Assembly: GCA_964411665.1 (NCBI GenBank)
Contig: CAYPMR010000041.1
Span: 1 to 34,824 of the forward strand
Direction: 5' to 3'
Source of the DNA: CALFCE01 sp964411665
GTDB lineage: Bacteria > Pseudomonadota > Gammaproteobacteria > Granulosicoccales > Granulosicoccaceae
Length of the DNA stretch: 34,824 nt
Part shown: piece by piece, positions 25,584 through 33,011 of the stretch
Position numbering within the stretch: the first letter of the stretch is position 1
Layout: the number at the start of each line of letters is the position of its first letter
The notes under the pieces: generated by a model
Seen by the model: only the letters and a program-made list of their open reading frames with translations
Databases searched by the model: none
What the model was told of the DNA's origin: nothing
Position numbers and translations under genes: made by a program

Positions 25584-26990
25584 GTGTGTAAAGAAAATCC
25601 GGTAAATAAGAAAAAGGCAAACCTAACTGGTTTGCCTTTTTTTTTAAGAATTGTTATAAATTTTCTCTCTGTTTTAGTTTACAGATTACTAAAACGTTCT
25701 AGCAAGAACGCTTCGCTCAATCTGATTTCTCTGTTGCTACTGTGTCTCCTGGTCATTCCGCAACAATCCTTCGCACACTTCAAGCTAAATCTTAATATTC
25801 GTATTTTTCATGTTAGCCACAATGAAGAAGGTATAGATCTTTATCTACGCATCCCAATGCCCTATCTGGTCGCATCCCTGTTGGGGCCTGAACAGGCAGA
25901 TGGAACAAGAACGCCCGCTCCTTTCACAACACATGGGATAGTAAATGAGGAGTTAATGCACTATCTGGATGTTAGAGCCCTGCAACAGGATGCTTTGCCA
26001 CTCGGTCAGTTAGCAGCCGATGGACATAACATCAATTTCAAAGGGCAAAATCTACAGGCAACAGTTGCAAAGGTTCTGGTTTTTTCAGGAGACACACAAA
26101 CACCTTTCAGCACACTCACTGAAGCGATAAAGTCTTTTAAAAACACCCAATTCCTCTACGACCCGTCGCCCTTCGTTGGTGATAGCGTAGTTGATGTTCT
26201 ACTTAAATATCGACCAGGCCATCCGGTTTCAAGCTACACACTATCCAGCACACTCGACCCTGATTTACCAGGGCAAGAAGAGACCGCCAACCTTGTTTTA
26301 GACTACAACGGAGACACAACAGCAGTTCATCGAATTAACGGATTGCTGGCAGAACCGGTATTTATCGATAGATCACTCTGGAGTGCTGCCCGAACCTTTG
26401 TAGTCGAAGGGGTTATACATATCCTCAAGGGTTACGACCACGTACTGTTCGTCGTATGCCTGGTTATAGGTGCAACTACGCTAACGAGCCTCGCCTGGCG
26501 TGTCACTGGCTTTACGCTGGGACACAGCATCACCCTATCGCTTGGATTTTTCGGATTCGCACCAACTGCTCCCTGGTTTATACCGCTGGTGGAAACCGGC
26601 ATAGCGCTGTCGATTATTCTGGCTGCAGTACATGCGATCAGCAGTCGAGGTACTCAAAAAATCAACGGTGTCGCGGCGCTATTTGTAACAGCTCTGATTG
26701 GACTGTTACACGGGTTGGGGTTTTCGTTTGTATTAAAAGAACTGTTGGGAGTTACTTCATCCAATATCTGGATTACTCTATTATCTTTTAATCTTGGCGT
26801 AGAACTGGGTCAATTGGCTATCGTGTTGTTGATGTGGCCAATTCTACTTGCCTTGACTAAATTCAAACCCAACTGGAGCCCGGCAATACGCTGGAGTCTT
26901 GCGATTCCCTGTATAGCGATTGCATCAATCTGGACCGGGCAGCGAGTTGTTGCCTTTATTGCGGCTATCAACCAAACGGGAGTTACCTAA
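25584..26990 (+). CDS. HupE/UreJ-like multi-pass membrane protein
   Basis: The frame is open from a GTG at 25584, but that codon is upstream of an intrinsic terminator whose hairpin lies in the frame. No in-frame ATG precedes the signal segment, so the real start is probably a TTG or CTG; TTG at 25632 and the codons near 25722-25740 are candidates. The signal core (SLLLLCLLVIPQQSFA) is followed by a soluble N-terminal domain of about 230 aa. A HupE/UreJ_2-type membrane domain follows, with GYDHVLFV, GHSITL and LLHGLGFSF motifs and about six to seven helices. HupE/UreJ proteins are linked to nickel or cobalt uptake in hydrogenase and urease clusters, but this longer subfamily is widespread without such genes. 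The metal role here is unproven. It lies 46 bp before the TauE-like gene, probably co-transcribed. Confidence 0.78.
   Translation: MCKENPVNKKKANLTGLPFFLRIVINFLSVLVYRLLKRSSKNASLNLISLLLLCLLVIPQQSFAHFKLNLNIRIFHVSHNEEGIDLYLRIPMPYLVASLLGPEQADGTRTPAPFTTHGIVNEELMHYLDVRALQQDALPLGQLAADGHNINFKGQNLQATVAKVLVFSGDTQTPFSTLTEAIKSFKNTQFLYDPSPFVGDSVVDVLLKYRPGHPVSSYTLSSTLDPDLPGQEETANLVLDYNGDTTAVHRINGLLAEPVFIDRSLWSAARTFVVEGVIHILKGYDHVLFVVCLVIGATTLTSLAWRVTGFTLGHSITLSLGFFGFAPTAPWFIPLVETGIALSIILAAVHAISSRGTQKINGVAALFVTALIGLLHGLGFSFVLKELLGVTSSNIWITLLSFNLGVELGQLAIVLLMWPILLALTKFKPNWSPAIRWSLAIPCIAIASIWTGQRVVAFIAAINQTGVT
25611..25645 (+). terminator. intrinsic terminator after the MBL-fold hydrolase gene
   Basis: A perfect stem with GGCAAACC and GGTTTGCC arms and loop TAACT is preceded by five A and followed by nine T. 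The A and T runs extend the pairing to 13 bases. This is a textbook rho-independent terminator. It overlaps the 5' end of the open frame of the HupE-like gene, which argues that translation of that gene starts downstream. Confidence 0.92.
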
Positions 26991-27036
26991 AGATCTTTAT
27001 AACAACAACGTAGCATGATTTTTCAAACGCTCAAGC

Positions 27037-27795
27037 ATGCCGACTATTGAATCACTACTGCAGAACCCGATAATGTTTGCCATGCTCGGGCTGGCAGCAT
27101 TTTTAATTGGTCTGTCGAAAGGCGGGCTGCCCGCAGTGGCTATGCTGAGCGTACCCATCATGTCACTGACCATGTCGCCTTTAAAGGCCGCAGCGTTACT
27201 ACTGCCGATATACATCCTTTCCGATATGGTCAGCGTTTGGTTATATCGCAAAGAGTTCAGTCTGGAGAACGTAAAAATACTTATTCCTGCCGGCATTATC
27301 GGTGTCGTGATCGGTTGGGCAACCGCAGCCATAATTTCGGACCGCATGGTGTCAATGCTTATTGGAATAATGGGAATTTCGTTCTGCCTGTACACCTGGA
27401 CGAAGAAGAAATCCACCCTGCCCCCAAAAAGACCAAACTTGCAAAAAGGACTTTTCTGGGGAACCTTGTCAGGCTTTACCAGTTTTGTATCACACGCTGG
27501 CGGACCACCCTTTCAAATCTACATATTGCCCCAGCAACTGCCTAAAATGGTTTTCGCAGGTACTACCACAATTGTGTTTACGGCGATTAATCTGGCGAAA
27601 GTCATTCCCTACTCAGCGTTATATCCTTACACCTCATCGACTCTTAAAGTAGCAGCCTGTCTATTACCCATAGCTGCAATAGGTACGGTGGTTGGAAAAT
27701 TCCTGATTGAACGGTTGTCCGAGAAATGGTTTTTTCTGGCAGTGCAAATAGCACTCTTTCTCATATCAATCAGATTGGTAAGTACCGCGCTTTAG
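27037..27795 (+). CDS. TauE/SafE family sulfite/anion exporter-like membrane protein
   Basis: The 252-aa protein has about seven to eight hydrophobic helices. Family motifs are visible: GLSKGGLPAVAM near the N-terminus and, in the second half, GFTSFVSHAGGPPFQIY, matching the repeated TauE/SafE signature. Members export sulfite, sulfoacetate or other organosulfur anions across the inner membrane; the actual substrate is unknown. The ATG lies 46 bp after the HupE-like stop, without a clear Shine-Dalgarno sequence. Its stop overlaps the stop of the convergent msrA-like gene by four bases, so the two transcripts overlap at their 3' ends. Confidence 0.88.
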   Translation: MPTIESLLQNPIMFAMLGLAAFLIGLSKGGLPAVAMLSVPIMSLTMSPLKAAALLLPIYILSDMVSVWLYRKEFSLENVKILIPAGIIGVVIGWATAAIISDRMVSMLIGIMGISFCLYTWTKKKSTLPPKRPNLQKGLFWGTLSGFTSFVSHAGGPPFQIYILPQQLPKMVFAGTTTIVFTAINLAKVIPYSALYPYTSSTLKVAACLLPIAAIGTVVGKFLIERLSEKWFFLAVQIALFLISIRLVSTAL

Positions 27796-28328
27796 GTAGT
27801 TTTGATTGCAGAACCGAAGTCACGTTTCATCATCTCAAGCTTCGGTTCGATGTATACCTTACAAAAAGGTTTATCTGGATTCGACAGATAGTAATTTCTG
27901 TAACGCGTCGGTGACAACCTGAAATCCACCATCTTTAATACTTGCGTTATCAGTGGGTTTTCGAACTCATTCTGAAGCTCTGTAACCAATCTATTGCAAC
28001 GTATAGCAAGATCATCGTCTTCGACATAAATAGCACTTCGATACTTACTTCGCATTGAGTGCTGCGATGCACTGGCATGGGTGCGAAGATGAACTGCAAT
28101 CAATGTCTTCAAATCAATTTGTTGCTCGTCGTAATCCAGAAGAACGGCCTCTGAGAACGTATCGTTGGGTGCAGTTGAAGTAATATACCCCTGTTGAACT
28201 TGATATACCCCATGCAAGGCAGCGAAAACTGCCTCAGTACACCAGTGGCAACCACCACCAAATCCGATTTGAATACTATTTTCAAGTGAAGATGGTTCAT
28301 TTGAAACTGAATTCATACCGTCTAACAT
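27792..28328 (-). CDS. msrA: divergent peptide methionine sulfoxide reductase A-like protein
   Basis: The 178-aa protein contains the MsrA active-site pattern with catalytic Cys27 in GGCHWCTE (usual form GCFWCxE; the Phe is His here), and the conserved KYRSAIY segment. Compared with classical MsrA, the region after the active site is shortened, lacking the usual 'CxGxTGHAE' stretch, and the 'YHQxY' motif reads YRNYY. A C-terminal Cys in KPFCKVY might act as resolving residue, alongside Cys30. The family reduces methionine-S-sulfoxide in proteins in the cytoplasm. This subfamily may prefer other substrates, so the activity is likely but not certain. ATG codons at 28328 and 28316 are both possible. 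It is 40 bp downstream of the secretin-N-domain gene and convergent with the TauE-like gene. Confidence 0.8.
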   Translation of the reverse strand: MLDGMNSVSNEPSSLENSIQIGFGGGCHWCTEAVFAALHGVYQVQQGYITSTAPNDTFSEAVLLDYDEQQIDLKTLIAVHLRTHASASQHSMRSKYRSAIYVEDDDLAIRCNRLVTELQNEFENPLITQVLKMVDFRLSPTRYRNYYLSNPDKPFCKVYIEPKLEMMKRDFGSAIKTT

Positions 28329-28368
28329 AGAGTCACCATGGCCTCATAACTCGATCAAGGTTATGACT

Positions 28369-28974
28369 TCAATTAATACGATCCAGCTGACGAACTAGCT
28401 CAGCCAATCTGGTTATATTCGCAGCACGATCAGTAACTACCAGGGTGTTGGTATTAACTTCTGCGCTTAAGCTGGCGGTGGCGGGCAGTAGTGGTCGTAA
28501 TACCGCTACCAATTCCTGAGCGGGTACGTTCTTGATCTGAATAACTTTTGTTATCAAGTCATCAGCATCAACTGGCTGATTTGTCTGCACCGGAACTGCG
28601 CTCTGTACACCAACTGCCGCAGGTACAATCTTGGTAAAACTGCCCGACTCTACAGCGGCAAACCCATGTACATCAAGCACCGACAAAAACAACAGGTACA
28701 GTTTTTCAGCATCTACTGGCTCCGACGAAATAACAGTCACAGTAGCCCGAACCCGAGGATCAACAATAAAATTTTTACCCGTTTGTGAAGAGACAGTTTC
28801 AATCAGCGTGTGAATATCAACACTTTTCAGATTTACGGTAAATGACTCATTTGTAGTTGACTGCGCATTTATGCTTTGAAATGGTATCAGTGCAACTAAT
28901 ACAAAGAAGACAGCAACAAGCAAATACGACAGTGCTTTTTTACCCGGTATTTTTGATGTGTATCCAGAGCTCAT
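28369..28974 (-). CDS. short secretin N0-N1 domain protein (GspD/PilQ-like, no barrel)
   Basis: The 201-aa protein has an N-terminal signal or membrane segment (about 17-37). A secretin N0-like domain follows at about 42-115, with the GKNFIVDPRVRATVTVIS motif. An N1-like Secretin_N domain is at about 140-201 (KVIQIKNVPAQELVAVLRPLLP, then NTLVVTDRAANI and LVRQLD). Type II secretins (GspD) normally continue for another 400 or more residues through N2/N3 and the outer-membrane gate. Here a TGA stop falls right after LDRIN, at the normal end of N1, and the following DNA does not continue the family. It could be a stable stand-alone domain or a truncated relic. No other secretion gene is nearby. 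It lies 28 bp after the LysE-like gene, probably in the same transcript. Confidence 0.75.
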   Translation of the reverse strand: MSSGYTSKIPGKKALSYLLVAVFFVLVALIPFQSINAQSTTNESFTVNLKSVDIHTLIETVSSQTGKNFIVDPRVRATVTVISSEPVDAEKLYLLFLSVLDVHGFAAVESGSFTKIVPAAVGVQSAVPVQTNQPVDADDLITKVIQIKNVPAQELVAVLRPLLPATASLSAEVNTNTLVVTDRAANITRLAELVRQLDRIN

Positions 28975-29002
28975 TTTTTAAACATGACATATCACAACGC
29001 AG

Positions 29003-29638
29003 TCACTGACCACTAAGCGCAAGATTAACACCTAACGCTATCAGTATGCTGCCTCCTATCCTGGGTGCAATACGACCGGCTGATGGGGATTTATTGAAAT
29101 ACCTGACTATGGACGATGCCAGTAGAACGCAAACAACATCAGCACTTGAAAACGCTATATTGACAAATATGCCCAGAATGACAAGCTGCCCCCACAAAGG
29201 TAACGCACCAGCAGGGTCTGTGAACTGCGGCAGAAATGCAATGTAGAAGATCGCAGTTTTAGGGTTCAATACCTCGACCGTAATACTTTGCCAAAAGGCA
29301 CGTACCGGCGATTCATCGGCTGTTACAGTAGCATCATCATGCTTTAAATTCAGTGTTGATCGGAATAGCTGCACGCCAATCCAAATCAAATAGGCAGCAC
29401 CGACCAACTTTACGATCGAGTAGAGCACAGGAACAACCGTAAATAGAACAGAAAGTCCCAGCGCTGCAGCAATGACATGGGCATAGCCGCCAATGTGTAA
29501 TCCCAACACAGTCATCCACCCGGCCGATCTACCACGAGCAATGGTTTGAGCAGCGGTGTACATCGTGGCCGGGCCCGGGATGTAGGCAAACAAAGCAGTC
29601 GCTATTAAAAACGTACCCAGATGTTCGGTTGATATCAT
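29003..29638 (-). CDS. LysE/RhtB family amino-acid or metabolite exporter
   Basis: The 211-aa inner-membrane protein has about six helices and the family N-terminal motif YIPGPATMYT followed by the G-SAGW region. A second conserved stretch is VEVLNPKTAIFYIAFLPQF, typical of RhtB/LysE transporters. Members export amino acids, homoserine lactones or related compounds by proton antiport; the substrate is unknown. It starts at an ATG with no obvious Shine-Dalgarno sequence. Its leader shares a palindrome and surrounding bases with the leader of the MttB-family gene upstream, so co-regulation with that methyltransferase is likely. It is followed after 28 bp by the secretin-domain gene. Confidence 0.9.
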   Translation of the reverse strand: MISTEHLGTFLIATALFAYIPGPATMYTAAQTIARGRSAGWMTVLGLHIGGYAHVIAAALGLSVLFTVVPVLYSIVKLVGAAYLIWIGVQLFRSTLNLKHDDATVTADESPVRAFWQSITVEVLNPKTAIFYIAFLPQFTDPAGALPLWGQLVILGIFVNIAFSSADVVCVLLASSIVRYFNKSPSAGRIAPRIGGSILIALGVNLALSGQ

Positions 29639-29657
29639 TGTCGAGGCTTAGTCTCGG

Positions 29658-29677
29658 AAAAACTCACGTGAGTTTTT
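29658..29677. promoter_or_regulatory. CACGTG-centred palindrome in the lysE-family leader
   Basis: ACTCACGTGAGT is flanked by A and T runs to make a perfect 20-bp palindrome. Its centre is 29.5 bases upstream of the first base of the LysE-like ATG. The same element sits at the same distance upstream of the MttB-family gene. It could be a dimeric regulator operator or an RNA hairpin; the T-run also gives it terminator-like character. Confidence 0.75.
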
Positions 29678-29727
29678 TTGATTGGCAAAATAGATGACAA
29701 GTCACCGTGTTAACTCCAACTATCCAA

Positions 29728-31287
29728 CTAGGTCGAAGGATACGGCAAAAATATTTGATACTGATTACGTATTGAGGCATCCGTCGTGCTGTCTATGTAG
29801 AAGGGCTTGTGTGAGGATAAACTTAAATGGGCTCTATCTGTAGCTCGTTTCCAAACGTCGCTAGCGCCTTGTTCCTGCCATACGTCGGGAGTCGCTCTAT
29901 CAGCATGTTGAGGGTAGACGTATTCTGATTCCATCAATGCGATGGTTTGGCTGTTCCCCAGATAATGGCCGGGACCGGCCACAGCCTCGGCGATCACAGG
30001 CACAGATAAGGTTTCGTCTGTCACCTCGATACCTCTGGCGATACGCCGTACGCTTGATAACATATCGTCATCGATAATCATGGTTTCGAAAGAACAACCC
30101 AGAAGACTTGCCAACATGCCGGCCGACTCATAGACAAATCCACCACCCGATAATGAGGCAAGCACCATAGTCAATGCCTTTTCGAACCCTGCCTGATTAT
30201 CTGGCAGTTTTGAATCAGTCATCCCCGCCCCCATCCCGCCGGGAATACCATAAAAAGCGGACATCTGACCGGATGCAGCGCCAAGCAAAGCTTGCTCACC
30301 ACCCCCGCCACTAAAGGCCCCGGTTCTGAGGTCGGAGACGAACAACCAGTTTCCAAGTACAACGGGATGACCCGGTTTTAGCAGATTGATTACCGTTAAA
30401 GATGCGAGGGTTTCTGCGCAACCCTGTACCAGGGTACCGGCCAAAGCAGCCGGTGCAGTTGCACCCGCTTGCGGACCTGTTTGACAGTGTATGGGCATGC
30501 CGATATCGACTGCGGCACAGGCAACATCGAGGCTGTCTTGCGCAAAGGTCATAGGCGAGACAACCATTGTCGAATGTACCGTGCAAAACGGTCGCTTGGC
30601 AAATTGCTTGTTTCCACCGCTAAGCAAATCAAGCATAGGGTGCATCTTATAAACATGTGCACCTTCAGTGATACTGGTCGCAATATGTTTCTGTGTACCG
30701 GCGGCACACGCATAAACAGTATTCACATCAAGATCTAAGTTGCTCTCAATGTCTGTAGCGACTATCGGCCTTGTAAACCACTGAATGTTCTCAAGCGTGT
30801 CACATAACCTGGCCAGATCATACAAATCTTCCAGAGTACTAGGCCGATATACCCGATCGCTCATATCAAGCATCTTTACAGCAGCACCACCAGTACAAAA
30901 GTTAACCCTGCCATTACGAGCTTCGAAGTCAAACTTTGGATCACGCCCGTGAACGACAAACTCTTTTGCTGCTTTATCCAAAGTGTCTTCAATCAGCGAG
31001 CGTGGAAAAAGCAGACGTCCGCTTTCACTAAAAGTACAGCCGTTAGCAACAGCAACATCAGCGATTCTCGGTGTTGGTTCGGCCATACCCACGGTCGCGA
31101 GTAAATCCAGAGCAGCAGAATGAATTCTTTTAACGTCTGAGTCTGACAACGGCTTGTATACAGAACCAATAGAGGTGCTGTCGGCCATGCAGGCACCGAC
31201 ACCAACGCTATTACGGGCACGCTTACGAGCGTCTCGGGCCTGTGTGGTCTGCTGATTTCTACCGGAGCGATTAGCCATAGATATCAA
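29728..31287 (-). CDS. trimethylamine methyltransferase (MttB) superfamily protein, non-pyrrolysine type
   Basis: The 519-aa protein covers the full MttB superfamily length. Typical stretches include GRLLFPRSLIED, FCTGGAAVKMLD, HCQTGPQAGATAPAALAGTLVQG, GGGEQALLGAASGQMSAFYG and SGGGFVYESAGMLASLLG. Related proteins such as MtgB demethylate glycine betaine or other quaternary amines and pass the methyl group to a corrinoid protein; no corrinoid or reductase partner is in view. The frame has no internal TAG, so this is not a pyrrolysine form. The terminal stop happens to be TAG, with another stop six codons later. The TTG at 31287 aligns exactly with the LysE-like ATG in the shared leader, and both proteins begin M-I-S. 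The ATG at 31278 is the alternative start. Confidence 0.86.
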   Translation of the reverse strand: MISMANRSGRNQQTTQARDARKRARNSVGVGACMADSTSIGSVYKPLSDSDVKRIHSAALDLLATVGMAEPTPRIADVAVANGCTFSESGRLLFPRSLIEDTLDKAAKEFVVHGRDPKFDFEARNGRVNFCTGGAAVKMLDMSDRVYRPSTLEDLYDLARLCDTLENIQWFTRPIVATDIESNLDLDVNTVYACAAGTQKHIATSITEGAHVYKMHPMLDLLSGGNKQFAKRPFCTVHSTMVVSPMTFAQDSLDVACAAVDIGMPIHCQTGPQAGATAPAALAGTLVQGCAETLASLTVINLLKPGHPVVLGNWLFVSDLRTGAFSGGGGEQALLGAASGQMSAFYGIPGGMGAGMTDSKLPDNQAGFEKALTMVLASLSGGGFVYESAGMLASLLGCSFETMIIDDDMLSSVRRIARGIEVTDETLSVPVIAEAVAGPGHYLGNSQTIALMESEYVYPQHADRATPDVWQEQGASDVWKRATDRAHLSLSSHKPFYIDSTTDASIRNQYQIFLPYPST

Positions 31288-31305
31288 TGTCGATGCTCAA
31301 ATACA

Positions 31306-31327
31306 AAAAAACTCACGTGAGTTTTTT
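31306..31327. promoter_or_regulatory. CACGTG-centred palindrome in the mttB-family leader
   Basis: This is a second copy of the ACTCACGTGAGT palindrome, extended by six A and six T to a perfect 22-bp palindrome. Its centre is 29.5 bases from the first base of the TTG start, exactly as in the LysE-like leader. The bases between palindrome and start codon are also related, including AGC, TCGACA and TGATATC. It could also act on the divergent Fic gene 211 bp to the right. Confidence 0.78.
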
Positions 31328-31449
31328 CAAACAGGCAAAGAGCATAAGCCGACACAACTAGACAATCTACAGCGAGCCAGTCGATTTACTCAGCTTTTTT
31401 GCGGCAAATGGGCATCATATTATGCGATATATTGCACAAACAAAAAGAC

Positions 31450-31470
31450 ACTTCTAGCTCATATAGAAGT
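31450..31470. promoter_or_regulatory. inverted repeat upstream of the Fic gene
   Basis: ACTTCTA and TAGAAGT form a perfect seven-base inverted repeat with a seven-base spacer. It lies about 33 bases upstream of a TATAAT hexamer and could be an operator for the Fic gene. Confidence 0.4.
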
Positions 31471-31502
31471 CGATATGTAAAGAAAATAGAATTTTTTTAA
31501 CA

Positions 31503-31508
31503 TATAAT
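31503..31508 (+). promoter_or_regulatory. candidate -10 box of the Fic gene
   Basis: A perfect TATAAT lies 30 bases before the Fic ATG in AT-rich DNA. The position 17 bases upstream has no recognisable -35 hexamer, so the promoter call rests on the -10 match and its location. Confidence 0.4.
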
Positions 31509-31537
31509 GGGAATATGTAAAAAAACATCGAATAAAC

Positions 31538-32638
31538 ATGATGAGCAACCAGCTCAAGCAAATCTATCAAATTCCGTCGCTACCACCCGCTGCAAACATC
31601 GAAACGCAGCAAATACTCAAATTGCTTCCACAGGCTCATCGTTTACTTGGCGAGCTGAAAGGCAAGGCAACCGCAATACCAAATCAGACAATATTAATAA
31701 ATTCTCTGGCGATGCAGGAGGCCAAAGCCAGTTCTGAAATAGAGAACGTGGTAACGACACAGGATGAAATTTTCCAAGTAAGCGCAGACAGTGCAAGGCT
31801 GATAGCCGGGCCAGCGAAAGAAGTCGCATTATATCGAGATGCCTTGATGCAAGGACACAGGGCTATCAATCAGAGAGGAGGGAATATTACCAAGCAAACA
31901 ATCGTCGAAATGTTTCAGATATTAAAAGGCAATAGCGGCGAATTTCGTAAAACCCCTGGCACCGCTTTGAAAAATGACTCTACCGGCGAGATTGTCTACG
32001 TACCACCACAACAGCCCGATGAAATCGAAAGGCACATGGCTGATCTCGACGAATTTATGAACGATGACCAGACGAGTGAGCTTGATCCACTAATAAAAGT
32101 AGCAATAATTCATCATCAGTTTGAAAGCATACATCCGTTTCCTGATGGCAACGGGCGTGTGGGCAGAATCATCAACGTACTTTACTTAACAAGAACTGGA
32201 TTACTAGACATACCCATTCTCTATCTAAGCCGATATATCAATCAAAATAAAAGTGAATATTACTCGTTACTTCAAGATGTCAGAGATCATGGTCATTGGG
32301 AAGAATGGGTCAAGTTTATGCTCTGCGGCATAATCGAAACATCAAAGAGTACTTTAGAGTTGGTGGAGGGAATACGTGACCTCATGGCGCAGTCCAAGCA
32401 ACGTATGCGAGCCAATCTTCCAAAAATTTACAGTCAGGATTTGTTGAATAATATTTTCCGCCAGCCTTATACTCGTATTGAGTACGTTGAAAACGACTTA
32501 AATATCACCCGACCAACTGCAACAAGACATCTTGAAATGTTGGTTGAACATGATTTCCTCCACAAAATAAAGCATGGTCGTAGCAACTACTACGTAAACT
32601 TTCGTTTGGCAAAATTACTTACTGATTTATCTGGATAA
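31538..32638 (+). CDS. Fic-family protein (probable AMPylase) with N-terminal inhibitory motif and C-terminal winged helix
   Basis: The 366-aa protein is close in length and layout to Shewanella SoFic-type proteins. The active-site loop HPFPDGNGRVGR is at residues 199-210 with catalytic His199. An N-terminal inhibitory helix motif of the (S/T)xxxE(G/N) type is present: Ser65, Glu69, Asn70 in SSEIEN. The beta-flap region IVYVPPQQP is at about 152-160. The C-terminal part (about 295-360) looks like a winged-helix domain (NDLNITRPTATRHLEML). Such proteins transfer AMP to hydroxyl side chains or autoregulate by self-modification; the target is unknown. The inhibitory helix is in cis, so no separate antitoxin is expected, and none is seen. 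Two adjacent ATGs (31538, 31541) are possible starts. It is divergent from the MttB-family gene and next to a tRNA-derived attachment-like sequence. Confidence 0.9.
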   Translation: MMSNQLKQIYQIPSLPPAANIETQQILKLLPQAHRLLGELKGKATAIPNQTILINSLAMQEAKASSEIENVVTTQDEIFQVSADSARLIAGPAKEVALYRDALMQGHRAINQRGGNITKQTIVEMFQILKGNSGEFRKTPGTALKNDSTGEIVYVPPQQPDEIERHMADLDEFMNDDQTSELDPLIKVAIIHHQFESIHPFPDGNGRVGRIINVLYLTRTGLLDIPILYLSRYINQNKSEYYSLLQDVRDHGHWEEWVKFMLCGIIETSKSTLELVEGIRDLMAQSKQRMRANLPKIYSQDLLNNIFRQPYTRIEYVENDLNITRPTATRHLEMLVEHDFLHKIKHGRSNYYVNFRLAKLLTDLSG

Positions 32639-32709
32639 ATAAATGCCTATCCCCCGTTAATTGGTTAGAGTCCGCTACTGCGAAGAGGATTTAAAATTTG
32701 ATAAGAATA

Positions 32710-32733
32710 TGGTGGGGCGTGCAGGATTCGAAT
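32710..32733 (-). other. tRNA 3' end fragment, probable att site of an integrated element
   Basis: On the minus strand this reads TTCGAAT then CCTGCACGCCCCACCA: T-loop, 3' half of the T-stem, acceptor strand and CCA. It closely matches the 3' end of bacterial tRNA-Lys (E. coli has CCTGCACGACCCACCA). The upstream 5' half of the T-stem and the rest of a tRNA are absent, so it is not a functional tRNA gene. Such fragments are left at the far end of islands that integrate in tRNA 3' ends. The orientation places the element to the right and predicts an intact tRNA-Lys gene beyond the window. Confidence 0.75.
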
Positions 32734-32784
32734 TAACTACTTATAATGTTGTTTTTTAACGTTAATTTTTTTTGTTATACATAA

Positions 32785-32806
32785 TATACCGTGATTTATA
32801 CCGTGA
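32785..32806. repeat. two direct repeats of TATACCGTGA, possible integrase arm sites
   Basis: TATACCGTGA occurs at 32785-32794 and 32797-32806, a 12-bp period. They lie 50-75 bp inside the presumed element from the tRNA-derived site, where tyrosine integrases commonly have short direct-repeat arm sites. The role is inferred only from position and form. Confidence 0.5.
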
Positions 32807-33011
32807 ATTCAAATAACAAACTGTAATTCGTTGGCGGTGAAAGAATTGACGATTGCACATCAGGGCAATCACCAAATCAGTTAGCAGAAGCGATCTTCTT
32901 GAGCAATACGAATACAGCAGACGCTACCAGTCTTTGCTAAGACTACTTCTCATGAATCATCACTAGCACTTCTATCCTATGCACCCTCTGGCTCCTCTAG
33001 CTGACTTTGCG

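Noticed and set aside
25584..25620. GTG at 25584 as the true start of the HupE-like protein
   Set aside because: It lies upstream of a strong intrinsic terminator and would add a charged, non-conserved leader before the signal peptide. I kept the open frame in the annotation but consider a downstream TTG or CTG more likely.
28369..28974. The short secretin-domain protein as evidence of a type II secretion cluster
   Set aside because: No GspC, GspE, GspF or pseudopilin gene is nearby. The neighbours are an exporter and an MsrA-like gene, so no secretion locus is supported here.
29728..31287. Pyrrolysine-containing MttB methyltransferase
   Set aside because: The frame has no internal TAG. The only TAG is the terminal stop, and read-through would add only a few residues before another stop. 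Pyrrolysine in true MttB is internal.
32700..32740. A complete tRNA gene
   Set aside because: Only the T-loop, the 3' T-stem strand, the acceptor strand and CCA are present. The D-arm, anticodon arm and 5' acceptor strand are missing.
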